Position numbers and translations under genes: made by a program
Notes under the pieces: model-generated
What the model was told of the DNA's origin: nothing
Seen by the model: the letters and a program-made list of their open reading frames with translations, nothing else
Databases searched by the model: none
Part shown: positions 9,365 through 20,500 of the stretch, one piece after another
How the letters are laid out: each line of letters opens with the position of its first letter
How positions within the stretch are numbered: position 1 is the first letter of the stretch
Source: Tulasnella sp. 424
Taxonomy: Eukaryota; Basidiomycota; Agaricomycetes; Cantharellales; Tulasnellaceae
Assembly (NCBI GenBank): GCA_019633425.1
Contig: WSUB01000010.1
Coordinates: forward strand, 1 to 64,000
Length of the DNA: 64,000 nucleotides
Direction: 5' to 3'

Positions 9365-11853
9365 GAAGGGGGTTTAGCTGAGTTAACGGCCAAGGAGCAC
9401 CGAAGGGGGGATTAAGTGAAAGGAGTGGAGAACGGGATGGTGAATCACCGCTTAAATGCTAAGGGGAGAGGCCTAACACCCTCGAACCGCGCGCTGGCTT
9501 GCTCCTTTCTCTTTGGAACGCCCCTTGCACCGCCACAATGTCGCTCGGTTCGGTCCTGCAGAAAGAGAGCACTCTACTCAACCCTTCTGATATCCGCTTC
9601 CACCGCGCGCATCAACTTCCGCTTCGGGGAATCTGGGTGTTGAGAGGAATAAACGAGCTGGAAGGAACGCGGGTTGACGAAAAATCTGACCTGGATCACG
9701 TGCGAGCGCCTTCCAGTGCAGTGCCCAGAAACTTGGTGCGAGTGACCCGGTCGTCGTGAAGCCGCATCAGTCGTTAATCGCTTAAACAAGAGATTAGGTT
9801 GCTAGCCTTAAGGTCTGCGAGTCTGTTGACTATCCCTAATAACAAGATATTCTAGTACGAGAAATGGATCGAGATTGCCAGTGGCCGTGCTTACGTCACT
9901 TCTTCATTCCATTCACTCGGGACCACTCCTCAGTCGTAGGTCCTTGTCCTCTCAGGTCAGACTATACCTAGTCCAGGAAATCCATTGGGCGTCCGTCGTT
10001 GGGGTAAACAACAAACCCCGTCATTATCGCTGGAAAGGATTCCACTCTCGTCGGCAACCTGCTCCCTAACGCTCGTCATTCCCTCTCACATTCCCCCATT
10101 GCCTATCTCTTCCTTACAAGCAACCATAGTTACGTCGAGCGTCAAACACGAAGTCGAGTGCTCGACGACTTGGTCCACAGTTTTGAACAGCCGCAAGGAG
10201 GACTCTCAATGCCGTTACTCGCAGGCCACTGGCTCGAACCTTGCCAGTTGGATCATCCACCTCCTCAAGGCTATTCATGACGTCTCAGACAGCTTGCACC
10301 ATCGAGACTCAGGCCGCTATCCCAACGCCGGCATTATGGCGTCAAGCACTGATCACGTTCTGTCGGGTCACCTTGGTCACCGTGCGCAACTTTTATGTAC
10401 TCTACGACCCAGGAGACTCACCCACCGGCGTGGCAAAAGCCCTTTGATAAGGAAAAGAGGCCGTCGTCCTTCTCGGGAGCGGGTGGGACTGGGACAAGCA
10501 TGTGGACACCGAAGATTACAACGTCGTGAGTCTCCCAATCGGTTATATTCACCCAGACCAGACTGCAATCCTCAAATCCACCGCTAATTGCTCTCCGGCA
10601 CCCATTGCGCGCCCTTGTGTCCTTGTCAGCCCGCGTAACTGCTTCCTCTTCACCCCACTCTTTCCCCCAGTCGCAGTTGGAATTTTCGAAGCCTGCTCGA
10701 TCATCCAATCCGCCCGTTCTGTCGCCCAACACAAAGCCGAAGTCGAGGCTCTCAAAGTCGACCCTCACAACAAACAAGTCATATTCGCCGACTTGTCAGA
10801 CATCAAGGGAGACGTGAACAACATAAATTTTCCCTGCGATATCCTTAGTATACGCTGCTAGCGCTGAGACCTAGACGTTTGGTCTTCCCCGGCGTCAAAA
10901 GAGGTGAGAGCGGCGAGCCCGGGATGCCGTTGACTGCTTGTGACGTCATTCCCCCTCCCCTGTGGCAACTTGTTGTTTCCAGCACTCGTGCTTCTTGAAG
11001 GAACTACCCAATTCTGAGAAACTTCGTGAGCGCTTCGTAGGCTGCATAGAGTCCGCCGCGTTCCCCGACCAGAGCGAGGAAGAAGGCGATCGCCTGATGT
11101 ACATTCTGCGTCTTTAGGCAGCTGACTTTAATCACTTCGCGTGTGCGTGTATAGTTCGCCTCTGGTGGTGTCGCGACTTTCCTTTTCTGGAGGAGTGCAT
11201 ACGTTTCGTCGCTGTTCTCGTTGAGGAACAGAGTGTTGGCGTTTGAGCGGCTGGTTGAATGTTCAGCTGTTGGGACGGTGAATAGGATCTGGGACCGCTG
11301 AGAGCTTGGGCTGACTGAGTGACGTGAGCCGCGAAAGCCATAACTAACTCTCTAAGTTATCAAAACCGTCCGGAATCGTTGAGGCTACTTTCTCTATCTG
11401 CAATACGCGTTCCTCGTCATCTCATTCATCCATCGACAAAAGACTTCGTTTTCATTGCTTTTCCCTTTTCCATCCTTTGTCTTTCACTTACTTCTGCTCT
11501 CGCCAGCTATATGTACCTTCTTCTTCTGACCGAGCTCTACTACTACCGTATGGCGATGTAGTCTCCACTCTTGATTGTAACCAACCGATGTTCTCATTCT
11601 CCTGGTAGATACTGGTTGTAAGCGGGGTACTCTGCGATTCACCCCAAAATACCGAGCGGCGAGTATTTGGAACGCGCTCACACGCGAATTGTTATCATCA
11701 CTTGTACAATCCACTGTCCCTTCTGTGCGGCACGAAACATCACAAGAGAAAAATACCCTATATATCGTCATCATATCGCCACCTCATAAATATACGTAAG
11801 GAGATGCATCCCTTGAAAGTCAGCCAACATTAAGCTAAGTCCTGACTTGTACG
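9365..11853. other. Gene-poor 2.5-kb stretch with scattered coding-like fragments
   Basis: No complete gene is supported. Open fragments occur in different frames at 9499-9759, 10006-10280, 10502-10860 and 10983-11117 on the plus strand. Some read like protein but could not be joined with convincing splice sites or matched to a family. The right end (from about 11854) merges into the duplicated RhoGAP promoter. Confidence 0.45.
10006..11117 (+). other. Possible decayed or unrecognised multi-exon gene
   Basis: Three plus-strand pieces look coding in composition. At 10006-10280 the frame reads PVIIAGKDSTLVGN and later RVLDDLVHSFEQPQGG before a TGA. At 10680-10830 it reads SARSVAQHKAEVEALKVD and QVIFADLSDIKGD. 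At 10983-11117, directly after a good acceptor (TTTCCAG), it reads HSCFLKELPNSEKLRERF to a TAG, with 44 residues of charged, helix-like sequence. The pieces sit in different frames and the linking introns are not convincing, so this may be a pseudogene or an unknown family. I cannot name a function. Confidence 0.3.
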
Positions 11854-12103
11854 CCCGAAAGTTCTCCTGTCCGGAGGACTCTGCGTTGCTCAACAAGCTC
11901 TGCATTGCCTGCGGGTGTGGTTTAAAGACCGCGACATTGTTCGAATTCAGTCAATCAGGGGTGAGAACACCGCGCCAAGGTTCTGAACCCCCCACCTCCT
12001 GACGAACGACTGTCATTGACAACTCTTACAAGGCCCCAAGCTTAACAGAAGCGCGGAGAATGGCAGCTGTAGCAAGCGACAGGGAGCAGCCCGACCGCGG
12101 CCG
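11854..12103. repeat. Right arm of the long inverted repeat
   Basis: Reverse complement of 1-247. It covers about 206 bp upstream of the RhoGAP ATG and the first 44 nt of the coding region. Small differences include several extra bases near 11940. Confidence 0.9.
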
Positions 12104-15096
12104 TCCACAGGAGAGGGAACCATTACCAAATCCGGTAGCACGGTTCGATTATTATCTGAAAGTACTCGACACTTCGTACATTCAGTTCTTCCAAGAACGG
12201 TACGTGCGCTCTAGAAGCGCCGTCGTTTGAGGCAAGAGCTATCTGACAACGTCTCGGGGCTTCTTTTTTCGTAGAATTCGTATTGAAGAGCAATAGTAGG
12301 TTCAGTCCAATTGCTAATTAGACCAAGCGCTGACCAAATCGGTCAAACCAGTATCGAGTCCTTGTCGCTACTTTTCAGGCGAACCCTTCAGGTCGACTCC
12401 CAGCTCGACAATGGGATAGAGACAACCACTCTACGGCAGGCATGGCGGGAAGCTAGGGACTGCGTTGACCGAGAGGCTAGGACTCATGAGGCGTTCGTCT
12501 CGGCGTTGAAAGTCGATGTTGTCATGCCACTCATCGACTTGAAGGTTCGGACCCTCTGGTACCAGTCAACCACATCGTTTAACAATTCTTTTATCCTCAG
12601 GAGACTACTGAGCGGACAAGGAAACGCATCAAGGAGGATATCAAAGACAGCACCCAATGGCACGTCGACTACGCGGAGACCCAGCTTCCTCGGCTCAAAA
12701 GGAAATACTTTAGGAAAATACAGGATGTCGAGGTACGCACACGATCCACGTCATTTACTGCAGCTATTTGATCTCTATGCGTAAAGGATTACAAAGCATC
12801 AGAAAAGAACTCTATGCTCCCTTCGGGCTTCGCACCAATACCACAAGCTTTTTCCCCTCCATCTCCAGCCGAATCTACATCGACTTCCCCAACATCGACA
12901 CACTTCCAAACGAGCCTGCCTAACCCTATTGTCGGCGGCCCCGGAGCCTCACCTCCTCGGCAGCCACCTACCGCTGCTCCACAGCCTCACCAGGTTACCT
13001 CCTCAAACCCCCTTGGTGGTCAACCATCAAGGCTGACCACCCTACCGGGCGTTCCTCTGTACCGCTCTCTGACTGCATCGACTTATATAAGCGAGATCGC
13101 TTTCCCAGGCAGGCGCGCTTTAAGGGGTATGCTTGCAGACGGAAGCAATCGCCCGGTCCTCAACGCCTTACGGGATAACTTTAGTGATAAGAATAATCAA
13201 ACAATGAGGACTGTCAAAGCGAAGCGAGACGCAGAGGACGCGGATAATGAGTACCGAAAAGGAGTGCATTGGTTGGAGACCTTGAGGCTACGGCGAGCTA
13301 AAACTATCCGGAGCGGGTACACGGTGAGTCAAGCTCGTCACCGAGAGAAGCTGAAGTCTAACGATTTGGCTTCGAATGTAGAGCCTGGAGGACTTCTTAT
13401 GGGAACAAGGAGCAACAGTTCAATCAGTGCTCCAGAAGTACACTGACTCCCTTTTGTGAGACACGATTGAGGTCCAATTCCCATCACGCGCGAAATTCAC
13501 CAGTAATTTGTTTATTAGGGCCACTGCGGCCACAACATCCCAGGTAACAAGCCCCTGCAGATTCCTTGCAGCTCCAGTCTTCTGACATCAATTACCCCAC
13601 AGTTGGTGGTACACGTTCAATCTGGTATCACGAGAGTCTCACTTGAGAAAGACCGAACGATCCAAGTGCAACCATTCCTTAACGTCGACACCGCACTCCA
13701 GCATGCGCTCCCGCCCACGCTCTACCACAACTATAGCGTCGGCGAATCGAAAGATCTTATTTTCGGTAACTCGCTGGCAGGATACGCTACGTCGCGCGGT
13801 ATTACGGGAGAACCTGGTGTTGCGCTGTTCATGGCCGGGATGGCGGAAGTCGGTGGAAGAGACGGAGGAGGGCATCGAATGTCTAGAGAGGAACGCAGAG
13901 GCATAGGACCTATTGGGCTCGCACAAGAGACCGTGCCGAGATTAGTTAGACTTTGTATCCAGTATATCGATTCACGAGGGTTGGATGTGGAAGGGATTTA
14001 TCGGGTGAGTATTCCGTTCATGTGAGTATTCGATTGTTGGCTGATGCCCTTGCAATACAGGAATCCGGGAGACTTGAGAACGTGCAAGAGGTAGAGTTTT
14101 TCGAGTTTTCCGTTCATCGTGGGCTGGGAAAACTGAAGGCTTGTGGTTCTACAGCTGCGCCATCTCGTTGAAAAGGACGAGTCGGAATTCAGATTTGATC
14201 CTCAGAAGGATGATGTGTTCTGTGTCTGCTCCCTTCTCAAGGTGAGATGGCTCGCTAACTGGGCTGAGCTCAAAGTCCCATCTTAACTAACTTCTCCTTC
14301 CAGCAATATCTCGGAGAGCTCAGCGAGCCTGTATTCCGACTGCCGATCGTAGAGCGAATACAACTGACGGAGGAAAGGGGTAAGTCGGTTCAGATCACCT
14401 CCAAGATCGCAAAACACTAACTCGGAAACATTGGGCAGAGAAACACATTCAGAACGGCTTCAAGGTTCTCCGAAGCAAGATGCGACGGTTGCCCCCAGTG
14501 CATCAAGCTACATTGCGGTTACTTATTGAACATCTGGCACGAGTTGTAGCTCACAGAGACCGAAATAATATGGACCCGAAGAACCTGTCTATTGTATTTG
14601 ACGGGCTGCTATTTGGTGATGACGATATGTCGAAAGATGGCAGTGTACTTTTAGTCGCTCACACCAAGGTAAAGGAACTTCTGGCTGGATGTGCTCAGAT
14701 CCCGGGCTCACCTAAATTCTGCAGGACACGGTGCTGGAAGACATGATTGCTTACGCAAATAAGCTTTTCGACGAACCTCAACTAATGTCACCTCCCCTAC
14801 CTCCAGTCGCGATGGAGGAGCCAGTCCTCGTCGACTACGGGACGAGCTACACGCGCGTTTATGAACGTCCGAAAAGACCGGAACGCGACCAGGACTTTGT
14901 GCCAGCTCTTCCGAGTCGACCAGATCACAGCATCCACCCGGGCATTCGACGAACGCCGAGTGGCTCCGCTTCGTCATCTTCACCACCGCAGCCTTCACCG
15001 GGGACCGTCGAGTCTTCCCTAGAGGCAGCCGATACTTCCGACGACGGTCCTCCTCCTTCACCACCCCCGGCCGGCGGGCTGGACGCGCGTTTATGA
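12060..15096 (+). CDS. F-BAR / RhoGAP protein (Rgd2-like)
   Basis: Predicted GTPase-activating protein for Rho-type GTPases acting at curved membrane in polarity and cytokinesis. The N-terminus is F-BAR: FDYYLKVLDTSYIQFFQER, then RIRIEEQ joined to YIESLSLLFRR by a 56-nt intron (12296-12351), and TERTRKRIKEDIKDSTQWHV. A Pro/Ser-rich insert (about 12845-13030) interrupts the coiled-coil array, which resumes at GVHWLETLRLRRAKTIRSGY and SLEDFLWEQGATVQ. A middle region follows (13600-13850). The RhoGAP domain reads RLCIQYIDSRGLDVEGIYR, RESGRLENVQE (arginine finger in GIYR), QYLGELSEPVF and NMDPKNLSIVFDGLLF. Key catalytic and structural residues look present. An acidic/Pro-rich tail ends at TGA 15094-15096. 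An apparent TAG TAG after RIRIEEQ is spliced out. The 3' end lies at a duplication junction and the last residues (GGLDARL) may be shaped by it. Confidence 0.85.
14850..14887. repeat. Short direct repeat in the RhoGAP tail, copy 1
   Basis: ACGCGCGTTTATGAAC, a divergent few bases, then AAAAGACCGGAACGC. The same pattern occurs at 15083-15118. In the gene frame this copy encodes TRVYERPKRPER. Confidence 0.75.
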
Positions 15097-15118
15097 ACCA
15101 CATAAAAGACCGGAACGC
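15083..15118. repeat. Short direct repeat at the RhoGAP stop, copy 2
   Basis: It matches 14850-14887 but is read in another frame, so the repeat itself supplies the RhoGAP stop codon. In the shifted frame it would continue as TRVYEPHKRPERYSPYISW before a stop. It directly abuts the transplanted YSC84 3'-flank segment. Confidence 0.7.
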
Positions 15119-15220
15119 TACTCACCTTATATTTCCTGGTAATAATACGGTTTAAATTTGGTGCGAAACGTGTGTGCATGAAGTGAACCGAAGCATCCAG
15201 CTCCATCCATATGCGGTAGG
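15119..15220. repeat. Transplanted YSC84 3'-flank segment
   Basis: Matches 3165-3250 (TTATATTTCCTGGTAATAATACGG, then GAAGTGAACCGAAGCATCCA). It sits immediately behind the RhoGAP gene and is followed directly by sequence equivalent to 3935 onward. About 690 bp containing the cupin gene is absent relative to the first locus. Confidence 0.8.
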
Positions 15221-17455
15221 TCAAAATACGTTCGTCTTCAGACCACTCTGGCAACGTATATCATACAGCGAACAACGCTAGGATAGCAATAAAAAGGAGT
15301 CCTTGTACGTCCCGATAACATGCTTGTCAGCTTGGTCCCGTCGGTGCCGGCATTGCTTGTCCTCGTTTGCCCTCGGTCAGATTTGTTCTGCCCCTCACCC
15401 TTCGCCTTCCACCCCGCCAACTCTCTCCATCATGCTCAGCGACGACGATCACGATTCCCTTTTTGGAGACGACTCTCAAGGCGACCATGAGCAGGCAGGT
15501 CTTGCTCTTCCGTCGCTTCACGGTAAGACCATGGCGGCAGCGGCCGCAAACGGCGAATGTGGTGGATCCAGGGTGGGGACCTCTGCACTATCCGTGTCCC
15601 CATTACCTGTGTCTGAACAATCATCCCCTGCAGCACTTTCATCATCCGGTTCTGCTCCTCTACCCGCTCAATCGGTAGTTCCAGGTAGGAACGTGCCGAC
15701 TGGTCGCACTCCGCCTTCCAGTAGTCAATCCCATCAATCCAAGAATAAGCGCGTTGCAATCAGCGTGCCAGAACCCGCAGCAGATGGTCCTCGCCCCAAT
15801 AACTTCCTTCGGTCTCAGACCAACCTTCTAGGCGTGGCCGGCTCCGTGTCTTCGAATCTCGGTGACCGGAGGGTTCATCTACCACCTACAGGAGCTTCGG
15901 CAGACGATGCGATCCCTATCCTGGACGATGATGCAGAGCCTCAAAGACCCAAGAAACGGCGTCGGAAGGCTGCTCACCCGAGCCCCAGCCTTAACTCCTC
16001 TCCAGCGGACGCCATTCGGGCAGTTATGCAGTCTCTCACAACGGACCTCTCGGTGACCTCCTTGCTACAAGCCCTTCTGGAACATCTGAAGTCGTTTTCG
16101 GATCCTACCACTACCAAGATTAGGAGAGTAGACATTAACGGTCGAGAGATATCTGAAGAGGAATGGAGATTTCTCAAGACCCAGGATTTGGTCCGCAAGT
16201 TGTCAGCGGCGCTGAAGAAAGCGTTGAAAGCAGCTGGCGGAGGCGGGTCGAATTCCAGTTCGTTAGCCTTCTTCAGGGAATCGCAGACATGCTCTAACTG
16301 CGGTTCTTCTTCATCAGGTACAGTGGAGATGCTTCAGACCGTTATTCAACAGTGGATTCAATCCAAGCTCGTTTCGCAGGTCACCAACAGTCCGTCCATC
16401 ACTCCCGTTCCTTCAACTCCTTCACCACTCGCTTCGGTTGCACCTCTTTCAACCCTCTCCGCACATAGCACGTTGTCCAGCAATACGAGTGACTGTGGTG
16501 TCGGGCTTGACCTGACTTGGAAGAAAACCGGACTGACTAGTTGGGGTCCTCGACAAGCGATCCCGGCAGAGCCGACCTTCAACTCGGGTACCCTCATTAC
16601 ACCGGATCCATCTCTGGGAGGCAGCAGCGGACAGTTTGACTTTGGAGAGTTAGAATCACTACTCGGCTTGATCCCCACCCTTGAACCCTCACCCTCGATT
16701 TCTTTCCGAAGCGACATGGCTAGCCCAACACTCGACATGGCGATTGATCCCTCCCTTCCTCCGTGGCCAGATCTTCCCGCCCTCGCAGCCTCACAGCAGT
16801 GGATATCCGAGGCTTCCGCAGCGAGCACCTCTTATCTACCACATTCCGCTTCCATGCCTCCTGTGGGTGAGATTACGGGAAATCAAGATTCAGTCATGCT
16901 GCCTGTAGCTGACGTTCCGTCAAATCCAGAACCTCCGTCGTCTCACCTATTTGATCCCTCGTTACCTTTGGGATTTACTCCACCTGGCTCTTTATCTTCC
17001 ATACCACCGAGTGCCATGACGCCTCAACAGACGGACCGGCAGGCAGATGACAGCTATCCAGCGGCTCCTCCGTATTCTGCCCCTCAACCAGTACCGCCCA
17101 GTGGGGGCCAGAACCAACCAACCAACCGGGGCAAAACCACCAAAATGGCGGCTACTCTGGAGCGCGCGCGAGCCCATCGCCGTTCCCTTCAAGCTGCTAT
17201 GGACAAGGCACTCACGACGATGTGGGAGTTGGAGATCGAGCACGCAACTTTGTCGAAAGTCTTGAAGGGAATCACTGACAGACAAGCCTTGTCGTCTGTC
17301 GCGCCCCAAGAATGATCGAACTTTGCCTGTTATATTTTGTTCTCTGCACGTTTTCTGTGTTAATATTTGGATTTTTTAACAAGACATTATGATTAGCACA
17401 TTAGTGTCGATAGTCAGATGCTTGGGTGATGCAAAATGGGGGAGCTAGTGAGTGA
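15221..17455. repeat. Direct segmental duplication, copy B
   Basis: Same-orientation copy of 3935-6110 containing promoter, intact coding region and 3' flank. Homology ends at about 17455, just before the 3' end of the exportin-t gene on the opposite strand. Confidence 0.9.
15432..17315 (+). CDS. Putative nuclear regulator, unrecognised family (intact twin of 4144-5985)
   Basis: Single-exon 627-aa protein. The start is the ATG at 15432, matching the pseudogene. The longer frame upstream has no ATG. Visible features in order: acidic N-terminus MLSDDDHDSLFGDDS; Ser/Pro-rich low-complexity stretch; bipartite-type NLS QRPKKRRRKA; a predicted folded helical region DAIRAVMQSLTTDLSVTSL through ISEEEWRFLKTQDLVRKLS; a lone Cys pair QTCSNCGSSSS; acidic-hydrophobic segment FDFGELESLLGLIPTLEP resembling a transactivation segment; and a C-terminal helix TLERARAHRRSLQ to MWELEIEHATLSKVLKGI with coiled-coil character. 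A transcription-related nuclear role is inference. There is no second zinc ligand pair, so it is not a GATA finger. It converges with exportin-t, 220 bp apart. Confidence 0.72.
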   Translation: MLSDDDHDSLFGDDSQGDHEQAGLALPSLHGKTMAAAAANGECGGSRVGTSALSVSPLPVSEQSSPAALSSSGSAPLPAQSVVPGRNVPTGRTPPSSSQSHQSKNKRVAISVPEPAADGPRPNNFLRSQTNLLGVAGSVSSNLGDRRVHLPPTGASADDAIPILDDDAEPQRPKKRRRKAAHPSPSLNSSPADAIRAVMQSLTTDLSVTSLLQALLEHLKSFSDPTTTKIRRVDINGREISEEEWRFLKTQDLVRKLSAALKKALKAAGGGGSNSSSLAFFRESQTCSNCGSSSSGTVEMLQTVIQQWIQSKLVSQVTNSPSITPVPSTPSPLASVAPLSTLSAHSTLSSNTSDCGVGLDLTWKKTGLTSWGPRQAIPAEPTFNSGTLITPDPSLGGSSGQFDFGELESLLGLIPTLEPSPSISFRSDMASPTLDMAIDPSLPPWPDLPALAASQQWISEASAASTSYLPHSASMPPVGEITGNQDSVMLPVADVPSNPEPPSSHLFDPSLPLGFTPPGSLSSIPPSAMTPQQTDRQADDSYPAAPPYSAPQPVPPSGGQNQPTNRGKTTKMAATLERARAHRRSLQAAMDKALTTMWELEIEHATLSKVLKGITDRQALSSVAPQE

Positions 17456-17535
17456 GATGAACCAAAAAAGAAATATGAATGCGAATGAAAAGTGGATGAC
17501 AAAAGCGTTCAAGATAGCAATTTAGTACGAGGGGA

Positions 17536-20500
17536 TCATCGACGGGCTTGTAGGAAAGCGGTGAAGTACTTGCGGAATGCCTTTTGGTCTTCGTTTTGGA
17601 GTTTAGTGACAAGTTCGATGATTGTTTCTTGTGGTGCGTTCTGGGAAGGAAGGAACGAGTTTGCAAGGAAGTCCAGGACTTCTTGACCTCTGGCTTTGTA
17701 TGTCGCCTTTAACATGACGCCGATCTCATTGGTAACCTACAAAACGCAGACTGTCAGATGAGAATATCGTCTCCGCAGGCGACCCAGTTACCTGAACTGT
17801 GAGACCGTCTTTCCAGTTGAAGCCTGGCGACAAAGGAATCGAGAATGCCAGGGGGATCAACCTGTCGTAGATAACCCTCTCAAACCCGGGAACGTAGTGG
17901 GTTTGAATCTCTTGGTTCGCGCCAGGCTTCTTGGAAGGCAATGGAGCACCTTCTGGAGGACCAAACTCTAAACAGAAGTTGACCAGAATGGATATAGCTG
18001 TGCGTTGACTGGGGGGGTAGGTGCAGTCTGCCGCGAAGCCCATGATGCCTTCGACTAGGGAAGGGAAGCTCGAAAGATTGCCTGGTGCAGTCCGTGTTAT
18101 TTAGCGATTGACACGGAGGTGAGCTGCGTAAGAGACTCACGGGGAGAGATGAAAACCGTTGCAAGGGGACCAGTAGCGATGGATAGGATGAAATCAAGAT
18201 ACGCCTTCTTCGTCTCTGCATTAGCTTGTTGGGCATCGGTCCCATCAACGGGCTGAGTGATGATAGCGGAAACCTTGGTCGTTAATGGGAGGAGTAACTG
18301 ATCCAGCATGTCGACGACCTCGGCCTACGGGAGAAGATCTGTTGGTCGCGTTCGGCAGTGTGGACGGAAACCAGCTTACCCCAAGATGTCGATGGAACAC
18401 CAAGCCCAAGAACGACAGGAGCTCCACGATTTCCGAAGGGTCGCAGTCCGCAGAAAGCAGACGGGATGTAAGGGTAGGGATGTACTGTGCGACAGCGACA
18501 CCAGCGCCTGCCACGAGTCGAGTGAAAGCAAACCGGGCCTAAAGTGAATGCGTCGGTTAGACCGACGTCGCGCAAGATAATGAAGGCACTCACGGCATCT
18601 CTGATAATCTTGAACCGACCGAAGGCTTCCAAAGATACCAGTACAGCCTCCGCGACCTGTTTAAATGCTTCGTATCTTTTGGGTGAAGATGCCTCGTTAT
18701 TGGCGGAGGTCGGCGCATCGGGGAACCCCTTGACGATGCTGGCCAGAGCTTGGATGAGGTGATGCGCCTTGAACACCGGAAGTACATCCTTCGTGTCTTT
18801 CATGGGTGTTTGCAGGCTTTGAGAGAGTGCTGATAAAAGTGGTGCAAGAACAGCCTGAGGGAGAGTTAGTTTCAAGAGCAACTCAGAGAGATCGAAGGAG
18901 GAACAAATACCTGTAGCAGGTTTAACTGTTCATCTTCTCCCTGCGAGCTCATGGTCGAGATCAGAGTTCCAGTCGTTTCAAAGAGGTAAAGTTGACTATC
19001 AAAGATGCTGGAAGCTGTGATCGCCTCCTCTAAAATCGCATTCCCGTCTTGGTCTGGTGTAGGTGACGATCCAGCCGACGAATTTGCATCGGAATCCGGT
19101 GGTGGGAGTTCTACTTCAAGCTCAAGAAGGTCTCTGATGCTGTTCAAGATAGATAGAAGGATGTCTTGCGGAAGTTCCTTTTGCACTTGCTTGATGAAGC
19201 GGTAGAAGATGTAATAAACTCGACCGCGCCGGCTCTTCGTTGGCTGATGCATTCCCCTGTAAACAGTTCACATACGTTAGTGCCAGGTTATCAAAGACGG
19301 CTGGACTTGCCACACCTTTCGTCCACCAAAGCTTCTAAAACGGGAATGATGGACTCCTTTCTATCCTTAAAGAAATCGACGTATCTGCCCACGCTTTCGA
19401 AGAACTGAGATCGCACAGCCACATGAGGGTAAGATGATATTCCAGATTGAACGAGTGCCAAGATTAATTCGTCGTGGGGTGTGGAGGGGAGTTCCACGCC
19501 TTGGAGCCTAGCATCCTTCTTACGCTGTTGTTCGGCGACGACTTTGCCTGTCAAAAGCATCGTTTCTTCAGATAAATACTTGGCTATCAAAGGGAACAGT
19601 CCACATTACCTTTGGGTTTCAACTCGCCATAAACGTAGACCAGATAGACAGCGAGTTCAGCATCTTGCCATGGGAGACCACCAGCTGGGGCGGCTCCCGA
19701 CGCACGAGCGGAGCTGTACGACGACAGAGATGCAATAGCTAACGTTCGAACTGCATCTGTAACCAGTTGTTCGTCCACGTTGAGGATGCTATCCATCAAG
19801 TTGCGTAGCTCCTACGGATCAAAGGCCGGATTGGTCTACGAGACACACCAAAGTTGCGTAAGAACTGCTTACCACCCGCATCTTTTCGAAGGCACCCTTG
19901 TCATCGTCATCCATGTCTTCGAAGTCCTCTTCATCGTCACCAATGTCCTTGTCCCACTTCATCTTCTGGACGATCACTTCTAATGTCGACGTGATGACCT
20001 GCCTCTTAGCATCGGTAAGGTGGAATTGGGGGTCTGCCTTCTTCGCTTTCTTGTACTGGATTTATGGGGTTAGTCGATCCACCTTTATGCAATATAAATC
20101 AAAGGGACATACGCTGGAAAAAACGATTGTGAACAGAGGCAGGATCGTTGAGGAGGTATCATCGTATTCATCGGCGAGGAGCTGTATAGCAGTGGGGAAG
20201 AGTTGCATGAGCAATTGCTCTGCCATCTCGCGACCTTCTGGAGCGAGTGCTGGCTAAATTGAGGGGTGGTTGATCAGTAATAGCTCGCATTGACAAACCA
20301 ATGGATCCCCAGGTCCTACCTCAGCGATCAGGTCCACCAGCTCTTTCCCCAAGCCACAAGCAAGTTTTCCAAGACTTTCTCTAAAGTGCTCTTCTTCCTC
20401 ATCTGCCTGGGCTCCATTTCCCGTTTTCCGACCCTCCCTCGACTTCCTTTCCAGCGCTTCCAAAACTTCGCCCAACGACAGGACTCGAATAAGCTGCAGC

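Noticed and set aside
12294..12299. Two TAG triplets after RIRIEEQ in the RhoGAP gene
   Set aside because: A 56-nt intron (12296-12351) begins inside the first TAG and restores EEQYIESLSLLFRR, which is the expected F-BAR sequence.
16287..16315. CSNC motif as half of a GATA zinc finger
   Set aside because: There is no Trp-Arg-Arg segment and no second CNAC pair within the required distance, even when introns are considered.
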